From BQOK01 sp048388525 (GTDB taxonomy: Bacteria; Bacillota; Clostridia; Oscillospirales; Ruminococcaceae), in NCBI RefSeq assembly GCF_048388525.1, contig NZ_DBGCTQ010000049.1, positions 1 to 64,000 of the forward strand: a DNA stretch of 64,000 bases, given 5' to 3'. Numbering within the stretch: the first letter of the stretch is position 1; each line of letters opens with the position of its first letter. This document shows positions 26,407 through 33,705 of the stretch, piece after piece. Position numbers and translations under genes: made by a program. Below the pieces are notes generated by a model. It worked only from the letters and a program-made list of their open reading frames with translations. It was not told the origin of the DNA and did no database searches.

Positions 26407-27795
26407 ATGAAGGAACAACAGCGCAGCCAATGGGCAAGCAAACTGGGCTTTGTTCTGGCCGCGGCGGGCAGCGCCGTGGGCCTGGGCAACATCTGGAAAT
26501 TCCCCGGCAAGGTGGCCGCCTACGGCGGCGGGGCCTTTATCCTGTGTTATCTCGCCATCGTGGCGCTCATCGGCCTGCCGGTCATGCTGGCCGAGCTCTC
26601 GATCGGGCGGGCCACCCAAAAGAACGTGGTGGGGGCCTTCCGCCAGTTGGATCGCCGCTGGAGCTTTGCCGGCGGCATTGGCGTGGTCACCCTGTTTGTG
26701 ATCATGAGCTACTACAGCGTGGTGGGCGGCTGGGTGCTCAAGTATGTGTGGGTCTACCTGACCGGTGCGGACTTTGGCGCGGGACCGGACCGCTACAGCG
26801 CCTTTTTTTCGGGCTTTATTTCCCAGCCGCTGCAGCCCCTTGTGTGGGCGGCCGCTTTTCTGGCGCTGTGCATCTATGTGGTGGTGCGGGGCGTTTCGGG
26901 CGGCATCGAGCGGGTGAGCAAGGTTTTGATGCCCTGCCTGTTTTTGCTGCTCATCGCGGTTGCACTGCGGGCGGTCACTTTGCCGGGCGCGGGCGAAGGG
27001 CTGCGGTTTTTATTCTCCGTGCAGCCGGGCAGCCTGACCGGCGACACCCTGGTGGGGGCACTGGGCCAGGCCTTTTTTTCGCTGAGCGTGGGCATGGGGA
27101 TCATGATCACCTATGGCTCTTACGTGCCCAAAAACGACGACCTTTTTAAAAGCGCCGCTTCCATCTGCGCCCTGGACACGCTGGTGGCGCTGCTCAGCGC
27201 GGCGGCCATTGTGCCGGTGGTCTTTGTGACCCTGGGCCAAGAGGGGCTGGGCATGGGCGGCGGCTTTGCCTTTATGGCCCTGCCGGAGGTGTTTGCAAAA
27301 ATGCCGGGCGGGCGGTTGTTCGGGCTTTTCTTCTTTGTGCTGCTGTTTCTCGCGGCCCTCACCAGCGCCATCAGCATTCTGGAAAGCTGCACCGCCTTTT
27401 TGATCGAAGAGTTTCACCTGAGCCGCCTAAAGGCCACCGGCCTGCTGGCCCTTCCTTTAATGCTGCTTGGCGCCGGCTATTCCCTGAGCCAGGCCGGCGG
27501 CCGCGGGATCAACCTGCCCTGGTTCGATTTTTCGGCCGGGTTCCAGTGGCTACCCATGAACGCGGTGATGGAAAAATTCACCGACAATTTAATGATCCCC
27601 CTGGGCGCGCTGTGCTTTTGTTTGTTCGTGGGTTGGGTGTGGGGCACAAAAAACGCCGCCCGGGAAATTGGCCCCCAAGGCGGCAAGCCGTTCCCTCTGG
27701 CGCGGCCCTGGGGGGTTGCGGTGCGCTTTGCGGCCCCGCTGGTGATCCTGGTGATCCTGTATTTCACCCTGGGCAAAGGGCAGGGGCTATCGTGA
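26407..27795 (+). CDS. Sodium-dependent transporter, NSS (SNF) family
   Basis: 462 residues with eleven to twelve helices, as in bacterial LeuT/MhsT. It couples sodium entry to uptake of a hydrophobic amino acid or related amine. The helix 1 signature WASKLGFVLAAAGSAVGLGN followed by IWKFP is exact for the family; helix 6 has AFFSLSVGMGIMITYGSY. Bacterial NSS proteins of this size often lack helix 12, like MhsT. A TAAAAT -10 lies about 40 nt upstream. Start ATG 26407 follows AAAGAGGGC. Confidence 0.92.
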   Translation: MKEQQRSQWASKLGFVLAAAGSAVGLGNIWKFPGKVAAYGGGAFILCYLAIVALIGLPVMLAELSIGRATQKNVVGAFRQLDRRWSFAGGIGVVTLFVIMSYYSVVGGWVLKYVWVYLTGADFGAGPDRYSAFFSGFISQPLQPLVWAAAFLALCIYVVVRGVSGGIERVSKVLMPCLFLLLIAVALRAVTLPGAGEGLRFLFSVQPGSLTGDTLVGALGQAFFSLSVGMGIMITYGSYVPKNDDLFKSAASICALDTLVALLSAAAIVPVVFVTLGQEGLGMGGGFAFMALPEVFAKMPGGRLFGLFFFVLLFLAALTSAISILESCTAFLIEEFHLSRLKATGLLALPLMLLGAGYSLSQAGGRGINLPWFDFSAGFQWLPMNAVMEKFTDNLMIPLGALCFCLFVGWVWGTKNAAREIGPQGGKPFPLARPWGVAVRFAAPLVILVILYFTLGKGQGLS

Positions 27796-27830
27796 CTTGT
27801 GAATTATGGCATAACGAATAGGAGGCCAAA

Positions 27831-28544
27831 ATGGGCGATTTCCCCACTGCAGTCTACACCCGAAAGGAAAAGCGATTGCTGGGCGTCATCACGTCCTTTT
27901 ACCTTTTTATATTTTTCATCGCATTCATCGACCGCTTTTTAATTTTCTTTCTGCTGACCGGCCAGGAATATTTTAATCCGATCGATTTGCCGAGAAAAAT
28001 GAATTTGATTCCCTTTGCGACCATCGGCAAGATCAGATTTTTTTCGATGCCCGTACTGGGAAACATTCTTGCTTTTTTACCGCTGGGGCTTTTTATAAAG
28101 CTCTATATCCCCCAGATAAGGAAAGCCACCTGTGCACTGTTTTGTTTTTTGCTCCCGGCGGGCATAGAGGCAGCACAGTATCTGTTGGCAACGGGATCGC
28201 TGGATGTAGACGACTATATCCTAAATGTGTGTGGCCTTGCTTTGGGCGTTTTGCTTTACAACGCAGTTTTTGTGGCAACCCACCGCAACACGGCCACCGT
28301 CCAAACATTTTTTGTGAATACCGCGCTGGTTTTTCCGCCTTTTTTGGTCAGTTTTATTCGCTGTTTGCTCTCTGACAAACGGGACGCACACCTTAAATGG
28401 GTGGATCTGGCCGTGCACTTTGTCTATTTGATTGCAGTTTTCTTCATGCTGCGAGGTGCTGCAAAATGGCAGTATGTTTATATTGCCGCTGCCACGTTCT
28501 GTTTTGGCGTTTTCTTTTATATGTTCTTTGTAGCATGGGTCTGA
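27831..28544 (+). CDS. VanZ-like membrane protein, AT-rich
   Basis: 237 residues with five to six helices. The VanZ core is visible: MNLIPFATI, GNILAFLPLG in the second helix, and EAAQYLLATGSLDVDDYILN. VanZ-type proteins are membrane proteins of mostly unknown function; VanZ itself gives low-level teicoplanin resistance. Compared with its neighbours the gene is clearly AT-richer, with Phe, Ile and Lys codons ending in T or A, which suggests transfer. Start from AGGAGG, 6 nt before the ATG. It sits directly between the NSS gene and a tautomerase remnant. Confidence 0.75.
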   Translation: MGDFPTAVYTRKEKRLLGVITSFYLFIFFIAFIDRFLIFFLLTGQEYFNPIDLPRKMNLIPFATIGKIRFFSMPVLGNILAFLPLGLFIKLYIPQIRKATCALFCFLLPAGIEAAQYLLATGSLDVDDYILNVCGLALGVLLYNAVFVATHRNTATVQTFFVNTALVFPPFLVSFIRCLLSDKRDAHLKWVDLAVHFVYLIAVFFMLRGAAKWQYVYIAAATFCFGVFFYMFFVAWV

Positions 28545-28560
28545 AAAAGGAGAAAATTCG

Positions 28561-28716
28561 CTCCATCATGGAGGCAGAGCGGCTCCGCACCGCTACGAAA
28601 AGCTAACCAGCCCCATTTGTGATATCGTGTGCGGCGAACTGGAGCTGCCCCCCGCGCGCATCTACATGAAATACACCAAGATCCCCAACCGGGGGTGGAA
28701 CAGTTCAAATTTTTAA
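28561..28716 (+). pseudogene. Remnant of a second MIF-type tautomerase
   Basis: Reading GAT at 28621 in frame gives RYEKLTSPICDI then VCGELELPPARIYMKYTK and RGWNSSNF, stop at 28714-28716. This parallels the last 42 residues of the intact gene at 25968-26309 almost position by position. Upstream, similarity continues weakly to about 28561 but with frame breaks, and an AAAGGAG ribosome site survives at 28547-28553. The N-terminal two thirds, including Pro2, are gone. So this is a decayed duplicate. Confidence 0.8.
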
Positions 28717-28747
28717 GGGCAACGCTTTTCGGAGAAAGACTTCCCGC

Positions 28748-29017
28748 CTAATACCTATGAAAAAATGTCGAGCCGGTGAGCCAGAACGCAAAAAAGACTC
28801 CGGCCTTGAAATTTTGCAGGGCCACATGACCCAGTTGTTCGGCCTGGTGCTGCTGATAATGCAAAAGGGCTTCGGCAGCCTGGCCTTCCAACATCATCTT
28901 ATCGGCATCTCTTCGCATCAGCTGTTCCAGGTTGCCGAAATACTGCCGCGTGCCCGGGTGAAAGCCGCCTTTGGGCCAGCCGAACACAGCAAAAAGCTTG
29001 TCCCATTGATTTTCCAT
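28748..29017 (-). CDS. Small hypothetical protein
   Basis: 89 residues, no family I recognise. It begins MENQWDKLFAVFGWPKGGFH, has an amphipathic, Gln/His-rich middle (LHYQQHQAEQLGHVAL) and a short hydrophobic C-terminal stretch (AGVFFAFWLTGSTFF) that could touch the membrane. Start chosen at ATG 29017 after GAGG; an extended -10 (TGCTATACT) lies about 70 nt upstream. Composition is protein-like and lower in GC than its neighbours. Plausible but unproven. Confidence 0.5.
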   Translation of the reverse strand: MENQWDKLFAVFGWPKGGFHPGTRQYFGNLEQLMRRDADKMMLEGQAAEALLHYQQHQAEQLGHVALQNFKAGVFFAFWLTGSTFFHRY

Positions 29018-29086
29018 TTTGTGTTCCTCTGATTTTTTCTCTTCCCTTAGAAATCCCACGAAAAATTCCCCAACAAGGCTTGGCCC

Positions 29087-29095
29087 AGTATAGCA
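29087..29095 (-). promoter_or_regulatory. Extended -10 promoter of the small hypothetical gene
   Basis: Minus strand TGCTATACT (29095-29087), a TG-extended -10 with a poor -35. Confidence 0.4.
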
Positions 29096-29179
29096 CAACC
29101 AAATCCCGGCGTCTTAATATTAAATGCTTTCATGTGAAATTAAACTGCAATACACGAAAAACTTGTAATGTAAAAGGTC

Positions 29180-29218
29180 AAAACCAGAGGGTCTGCCCAA
29201 GGCAGACCCTCTGGTTTT
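29180..29218. terminator. Terminator of the ROK-MFS unit
   Basis: AAAACCAGAGGGTCTGCC pairs perfectly with its complement around CAA. The MFS stop codon overlaps its edge; the A and T runs are symmetrical, so it can act both ways. Confidence 0.85.
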
Positions 29219-30545
29219 AATTTTCCACTCCCGCCGTGCAGCAGGCCGCGGGCTTCGCACAGGCCTTTCGGCAGGCCGCCCGGCCCCTGCGCCCGGCAGA
29301 TACCGCCAGCAGCTGCAGCAGCAAAATACCCGCGGTGGAGAGCAGGTAAAGCAGCCGGATCTCGGCAAAGGGCGCGGCGCCCGCGATCCATTGGCTTGCC
29401 TGGGCCGCGCTTTTCACCGCGCCGCCCGCCATGGGGCCCAGCATCACCCCCAGGCCGATGGCCGCGGTGTAAAAGTTATCGTATACAATGCGGTTTTCCC
29501 GGGGCATCAGCTCATACCTCCGGTTGAACACCGCCACCGCAAACCCGGCGTTCGCCACCGACGACACCAAAAACGCCGCCGGGATGAACACCTGCCAGCT
29601 GCCCGGCCCGGCAAAGGCCATGAACAGCGTTTCGCCCGCAAACAGCCAAAGCGAGGCGGCAAGCGCCCTGCGATGGCCCCACCGGTCGCTGATCCTTCCC
29701 CAGATCCCCAGCCACACCACTTGCGGCAGCGAGATGAGCATGTACAGCGCGGTGACCGTTTGATACGGCAGCTCCAGATATTTTATCATGTATCCCATCG
29801 TAAAGCTGTCCGACACGTTGAGCAGCAAATAAAACGCAAGAATATAGGCTACAAACCCTAAAAAGCGCCGGTTCCGCACAGGCAGGCCCACCAGCTGGCG
29901 CAGCCGGCACCTTTGGGCGGGCTGCGCCTGCCGCCCACTGTCCGGCGTGCGCGCCAGCACCGCGACCTCGGCCGCGCCCAGCGCGCCCGCCGCCGCAAAC
30001 AGCAGCGCAAACCCCCAATACTGCCCCTCCATCCGGTCCAGCCAGTACCCCCCGGCCACCGACAGCGCCACCGTGACCACCAGGGTAAAGGTCTGCCGCA
30101 GGGAGATATACCGTCCGCTGTTTTTTTCCTCCACAAAGGCCAGCATCCACTGGTTCAGCACCACAGTGGTCTGGGCCTGCAGTGTGAAGGCGACCAGCAC
30201 GGCCGGCACAAACGCCGCCAGCCACAAACGCTGCGGAAGCACCGCCGGGATCGCGGCAATGACCACGGTGGCAAGGCGCGAGAGCACCGTCAGACCCAGG
30301 GCGAGCCGTTTTTTGCTGGAAAAGCGCTCCAAAAAAGCGGCGAACGCCAGGGTCAGCACCCCGCACAGGTTCAGCGCCACGCTCAGGTAGCTCACCAGCA
30401 CGTCGCCCGCGCCCATCCAGATGGCGAGGCCGGTCAGGCACACCCCGCTGGTCAGATAGCCAAAGGCCGTTCCAAACGCCGCCTGCGCCAGAAAACGGCC
30501 CTGCGCTTTTGTGCCCGCCCCCGGCCCGTGGCTGCTGCTTTTCAT
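29217..30545 (-). CDS. MFS transporter
   Basis: 442 residues with about twelve helices and a central cytoplasmic loop (around residue 205). Major facilitator permease; loop motifs resembling the family A-motif are seen in RISDRWGHRR between helices 8 and 9. The C-terminal tail is cysteine-rich (CRKACAKPAACC), unusual for MFS and possibly metal-binding. Start at ATG 30545 (MKSSSHG) follows AAAGGAG, and the ribosome site lies in the last codons of the upstream ROK gene. The ROK regulator next door suggests a sugar or glycoside substrate, but nothing in the sequence names it. Confidence 0.82.
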   Translation of the reverse strand: MKSSSHGPGAGTKAQGRFLAQAAFGTAFGYLTSGVCLTGLAIWMGAGDVLVSYLSVALNLCGVLTLAFAAFLERFSSKKRLALGLTVLSRLATVVIAAIPAVLPQRLWLAAFVPAVLVAFTLQAQTTVVLNQWMLAFVEEKNSGRYISLRQTFTLVVTVALSVAGGYWLDRMEGQYWGFALLFAAAGALGAAEVAVLARTPDSGRQAQPAQRCRLRQLVGLPVRNRRFLGFVAYILAFYLLLNVSDSFTMGYMIKYLELPYQTVTALYMLISLPQVVWLGIWGRISDRWGHRRALAASLWLFAGETLFMAFAGPGSWQVFIPAAFLVSSVANAGFAVAVFNRRYELMPRENRIVYDNFYTAAIGLGVMLGPMAGGAVKSAAQASQWIAGAAPFAEIRLLYLLSTAGILLLQLLAVSAGRRGRAACRKACAKPAACCTAGVEN

Positions 30546-30550
30546 ATCGC

Positions 30551-31591
30551 TCACTCCTTTACAAGATGGACTTCGTCAAACATTTTTGCCGCAGTCAGCC
30601 ATGCCATGCCGCTGTGATAGTCGTGCTGATGGTCGGCCGAATACAGCAGCTCGGCCAGCATGTTTTTGGGCAGAAGCGCCGTAAGCCCCTCGGTGAGGGC
30701 GCCCAGACAGTTTTTGCGGAAGCTGGCCCCCCCCAGCACCACATACCGGGGGTTCAGGATACCGCAGATCCACCCCAGAACCCGCACCACCAGCCGCGTG
30801 TATTGCGCGTCGCTCAAGGAGGGCTTCATCACCTCGTCCAGCAGGCGCTCGTCCTCCTGTGGAACAAGACCCAACTCCCCTGCAAAATTGTTGCAGCCCC
30901 GCACGATGCGCCCCCCCGCAATAAAGCCCGCGCTCACGCAGCCCTCCTCAAAATGCAGATAGGCCATGTTGGTGTTTTCGGCCCCTTCCCGGGGGAAGAG
31001 GTGCTCGTAGCAACGCCCCAGGCCGATGGCGGTGGCGTTCAGGTCGTTTTCCAGCACCACGGGCAGGCCGTACCGCCGGGCCAAGGTACTGCCCAGATCC
31101 GTTTTATGAAACTCCTCTGTATTTTTATCCTTTCGCAGCACGCACCCGCCCTCCACGATGCCGGGCACCCCCACCCCAATGGCCTTAATCTCTTTTTCCC
31201 GGGTCAGGCCGTCCAAAAAGGCAAAGATGGCCGCCTCCGCCATCCCATCCTCCATTTCCAGCGGCGTGGTCTGCAAAATTTGGCCGCACACATCCACCAA
31301 GAGGCCATAGGCCTCGCCGTCGTACAGGCACACGGCCGCTCCGTGGTAGCGGCCAGGCCGGAAGCCGTAGCGCTGGGCCTTGCGCCCCCCGCTGGAGGCG
31401 TCGAAGCCCAGGCTTTCAATCTCGCCGTTTTCCAGCATTTCGGCAAGCAGCGAGCGAACAGTGGTGGAGCTGATGTTCGTCTTGCGGGCGATCTCGGCCC
31501 GGGTTGCTGTGCCCTGGGCGGTGATCACCTTGCGGATCAGCGACAGATTCGCCTGTTTGAGCAGTTTTGGGCGGCCGTTTAAGGTATCCAT
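30551..31591 (-). CDS. ROK family transcriptional regulator
   Basis: 346 residues: an N-terminal winged helix (about 10-65, RAEIARKTNISSTTVRSLLAEM) and a C-terminal ROK sugar-binding fold. The kinase phosphate motif DxGxT is not preserved (VCLYDGEAYG), and the usual ROK zinc motif CxCGxxGC is missing after GELGL. So it is a DNA-binding repressor of the XylR/NagC type without kinase activity. Start MDTLNG is set by AAAGGAG. It has a near-consensus promoter followed by a direct repeat (31617-31637) that may be its own operator. The MFS gene follows after five bases. Confidence 0.85.
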   Translation of the reverse strand: MDTLNGRPKLLKQANLSLIRKVITAQGTATRAEIARKTNISSTTVRSLLAEMLENGEIESLGFDASSGGRKAQRYGFRPGRYHGAAVCLYDGEAYGLLVDVCGQILQTTPLEMEDGMAEAAIFAFLDGLTREKEIKAIGVGVPGIVEGGCVLRKDKNTEEFHKTDLGSTLARRYGLPVVLENDLNATAIGLGRCYEHLFPREGAENTNMAYLHFEEGCVSAGFIAGGRIVRGCNNFAGELGLVPQEDERLLDEVMKPSLSDAQYTRLVVRVLGWICGILNPRYVVLGGASFRKNCLGALTEGLTALLPKNMLAELLYSADHQHDYHSGMAWLTAAKMFDEVHLVKE

Positions 31592-31616
31592 AGTGGGGCT
31601 CCTTTCCTGGTCCTTG

Positions 31617-31637
31617 TTTTGTAACATCCTTTTGTAA
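31617..31637. repeat. Direct repeat TTTTGTAA x2, candidate ROK operator
   Basis: TTTTGTAA at 31617-31624 and again at 31630-31637, 13 bp apart, between the ROK promoter -10 and the start codon. A repressor bound here would block its own gene. Confidence 0.45.
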
Positions 31638-31649
31638 GTTTATGATATA

Positions 31650-31678
31650 AGTATATGCAGCTTTTCCTTTCGTGTCAA
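31650..31678 (-). promoter_or_regulatory. Promoter of the ROK-MFS unit
   Basis: Minus strand TTGACA (31678-31673), 17-bp spacer, TATACT (31655-31650). Confidence 0.8.
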
Positions 31679-31702
31679 CCCCACGCTGCAAAATACTGAA
31701 GA

Positions 31703-31735
31703 ACAGCGCCTCCCCAAAAATTGGGAAGGCGCTGT
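31703..31735 (-). terminator. Hairpin after the RraA-like gene
   Basis: ACAGCGCC-T-CCCAA pairs with TTGGGA-A-GGCGCTGT. The plus strand has a longer T-run than the minus strand, yet the only upstream genes are on the minus strand, so it is a moderate minus-strand terminator. Confidence 0.55.
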
Positions 31736-31790
31736 CTCCTTTTATTTTTTCGGGTCTGCCGGCCTGCCCGGGGCGGGGCCGCATTCTTTA

Positions 31791-32441
31791 TCAGATCGCG
31801 CCGACCTTGGAGTAGACCTCCTGCAGGGACGCGCCGTTTTTCAGCCCGTCGCGCACCGTGTCCTCCTTTTTGATGGTCTCCATGGCCTTTTCCAGCACTT
31901 CATCCACAATGGCGGCCGGAATAACCGCCACGCCGTCGATATCGCCGAAAATATAATCGCCGGGGTGGATGGTCACGCCTTCCAGTGTCACGGGGATCTG
32001 GCACTCGTTGATCTCGCACCGGCCCTTGGAGGTGCGGGGGTCGCGGCCACCGTAGAACAGGGGGAAATCCATCTGGTGAAGCTGCTTTACATCCCGGGCG
32101 TAGCCGTCGGTCAGAACGCCCGCGCCCTTGCGGCCCAGCACGGCGGTGGCGAACAGCTCACCGAACACGGCGCAATTCTTTTCGCCGCGGATGACCAGCA
32201 CGTATACCTCGCCTTCCCCCAATTGATCCACCACCCTGCACTGGGCGGTCAGGGGATCCGCCGGCATGGAGTACACCTGTGTCCCAATGCTGGTGAACGC
32301 CGGGCCAAAGATCACGGTATGGTCTTTCAGCGGCATCACCGTGCGGGCGATGGATTGGCTGCGGTAGCCCATGCCATCCATCACATCGCATAGAACGCCG
32401 GAATACATTTCTTTTTTCACGGTCTCCACGTCGTATTTCAT
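31791..32441 (-). CDS. RraA-like protein (HMG/CHA aldolase family)
   Basis: 216 residues. The family includes the RNase E inhibitor RraA and metal-dependent class II aldolases that cut 4-hydroxy-4-methyl-2-oxoglutarate and oxaloacetate to pyruvate. The active-site region GELFATAVLGRKGAGVLTDG with RDV and the C-terminal DIDGVAVIP are present; the Gly-rich loop and the Arg-Asp pair after TDGYA match the aldolase branch. Last gene of a five-gene minus-strand operon. The context with a HyuA-like protein and a carboxylate-type permease argues for a catabolic aldolase rather than an RNase inhibitor. Start from AGGAGG. Confidence 0.78.
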   Translation of the reverse strand: MKYDVETVKKEMYSGVLCDVMDGMGYRSQSIARTVMPLKDHTVIFGPAFTSIGTQVYSMPADPLTAQCRVVDQLGEGEVYVLVIRGEKNCAVFGELFATAVLGRKGAGVLTDGYARDVKQLHQMDFPLFYGGRDPRTSKGRCEINECQIPVTLEGVTIHPGDYIFGDIDGVAVIPAAIVDEVLEKAMETIKKEDTVRDGLKNGASLQEVYSKVGAI

Positions 32442-32503
32442 TTTATAGTCCTCCTATTTTTTGCCGCAGCGCGGCGTCTTGGTCCATCCTCAATGTTTTG
32501 GCG

Positions 32504-33052
32504 TCACAGCCGGGCAGCCAGCTGGGCCAGCGTATCGCTGCCCACATGCTGGGGTACCAGCCAGCGCACCGTTTCAATAAAGCGTTTGTACTGCTTCGGG
32601 TCGCCGTTGACCGCCAGCTTTTCGCTTTCGGTGCAGAACACGGCGGTTCGGCTCATCATGGGCACCTTCACCCGTTGCACTTCGCTCCACCGGATCTCGC
32701 GGGTGCGCCCCAGCCAGGAAACCTGTACCAGCCGGTCGGCATAGGCCACGCTCTTTTTCATATAGCACCACAAAAGAACAAAGCCTCCGGTCACCCCGCA
32801 CAGCGCGGCCAGGGCCGCCAGCAGGCTGTAGCTGCCGGGCCGTGTGCCGCCCAGGGTAGGGTCCGCCAGCTTGCCGCACAGCAAAAAACCGGCCAGTAAA
32901 AAGCACAGATATCCCAGCATGGCGGTCACGCCCGCCTCGTGCACCACAGCCTTTTCCTGGCCGTTCAGCGGGTAACGGCGCACCCGCAGCAGCACACCCA
33001 CGGCGGCAAGCGCCAAAACGCACACGGCCGTGCTCACATAGAGCAGCATCAT
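32504..33052 (-). CDS. Membrane protein with PH-like C-terminal domain
   Basis: 182 residues. Three hydrophobic helices (about 2-22, 45-65, 80-100) are followed by a soluble segment (VSWLGRTREIRWSEVQRVKV) with the strand pattern of small bacterial PH-like domains. No function is known. ATG 33052 overlaps the stop of the upstream gene (ATGA), so it is coupled to the HExxH protein. Likely an accessory or anchor for that protein. Confidence 0.6.
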   Translation of the reverse strand: MMLLYVSTAVCVLALAAVGVLLRVRRYPLNGQEKAVVHEAGVTAMLGYLCFLLAGFLLCGKLADPTLGGTRPGSYSLLAALAALCGVTGGFVLLWCYMKKSVAYADRLVQVSWLGRTREIRWSEVQRVKVPMMSRTAVFCTESEKLAVNGDPKQYKRFIETVRWLVPQHVGSDTLAQLAARL

Positions 33053-33702
33053 AACAATCCCCCGCAATCCATATAGCGCTCATACAGCTCCGCCGCCCTC
33101 TGCGGATGCCCGGCCTCCAGCATGACCACATTCAGCAAATAGGCCGAATAGGGCAAGCCGCACAGCGTTTCGGCAAAGGCCATGGCCGCGATCTCTTCCA
33201 GGCAGGCTACCCGGCGGCTGGCAGTCCCAAAGAGCAGGCCCTTGATGGGAACCTTCCTCTGCGGGAAAGGGTCCGGCTGGCCGGCTTCCAGGCTGTGGTA
33301 CAGCTCGTGGGCAAGCAGCACCTCGCCCACGTCCACCGCCCCCAGCCATTGCCGCAGGCCCTCTTTTTCCATGAGCTGGTGGGTGGCCTGCACATTGTCC
33401 AGGTTCACCAGCACCCTGTCCGGCGGCTCAAAGCAGGCGAACAGCGCATAGTCCGCATCCACCTGGCCGTGGGCCCACTCCACCCGGAGGCCGTACCGTT
33501 CCGGCAGCTCCCCCACCGGCGCTTCGCCGTGTTCTGCGCGCACCTGCTGCGCCAGCCGGCAGCCGAACCGCCGGCTTTCGGCCGCCAGTTCGGCCCGCTG
33601 GGCAGCGGGGATACGCCCGGCCTGAGCCTCGCCCAAAAAAGCGATCTCCGTGATCGCCCCGGGGGGCAGGCCCATCAGGTTTTCCACATACGCACGGATC
33701 AT
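33049..33702 (-). CDS. Putative zinc metallopeptidase-like protein (HELYH)
   Basis: 217 residues, no family I can name. A zincin motif HELYH sits in LLAHELYHSLE, and 35-45 residues later CLEEIAAMAFAETL supplies a Glu at a suitable place for a third ligand. No signal peptide or helix, so cytosolic. Its gene starts three bases after the HyuA-like stop and overlaps the membrane-protein gene. It could process a peptide, or be a non-catalytic relative. The motif is seen; the activity is inferred. Confidence 0.55.
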   Translation of the reverse strand: MIRAYVENLMGLPPGAITEIAFLGEAQAGRIPAAQRAELAAESRRFGCRLAQQVRAEHGEAPVGELPERYGLRVEWAHGQVDADYALFACFEPPDRVLVNLDNVQATHQLMEKEGLRQWLGAVDVGEVLLAHELYHSLEAGQPDPFPQRKVPIKGLLFGTASRRVACLEEIAAMAFAETLCGLPYSAYLLNVVMLEAGHPQRAAELYERYMDCGGLL

Positions 33703-33705
33703 TTG

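Noticed and set aside
32504..33702. Toxin-antitoxin pair made of the membrane protein and the HELYH protein
   Set aside because: Overlapping small genes with an HExxH protein prompt the idea, but sizes and domains fit no known pair, and they lie inside a larger operon.
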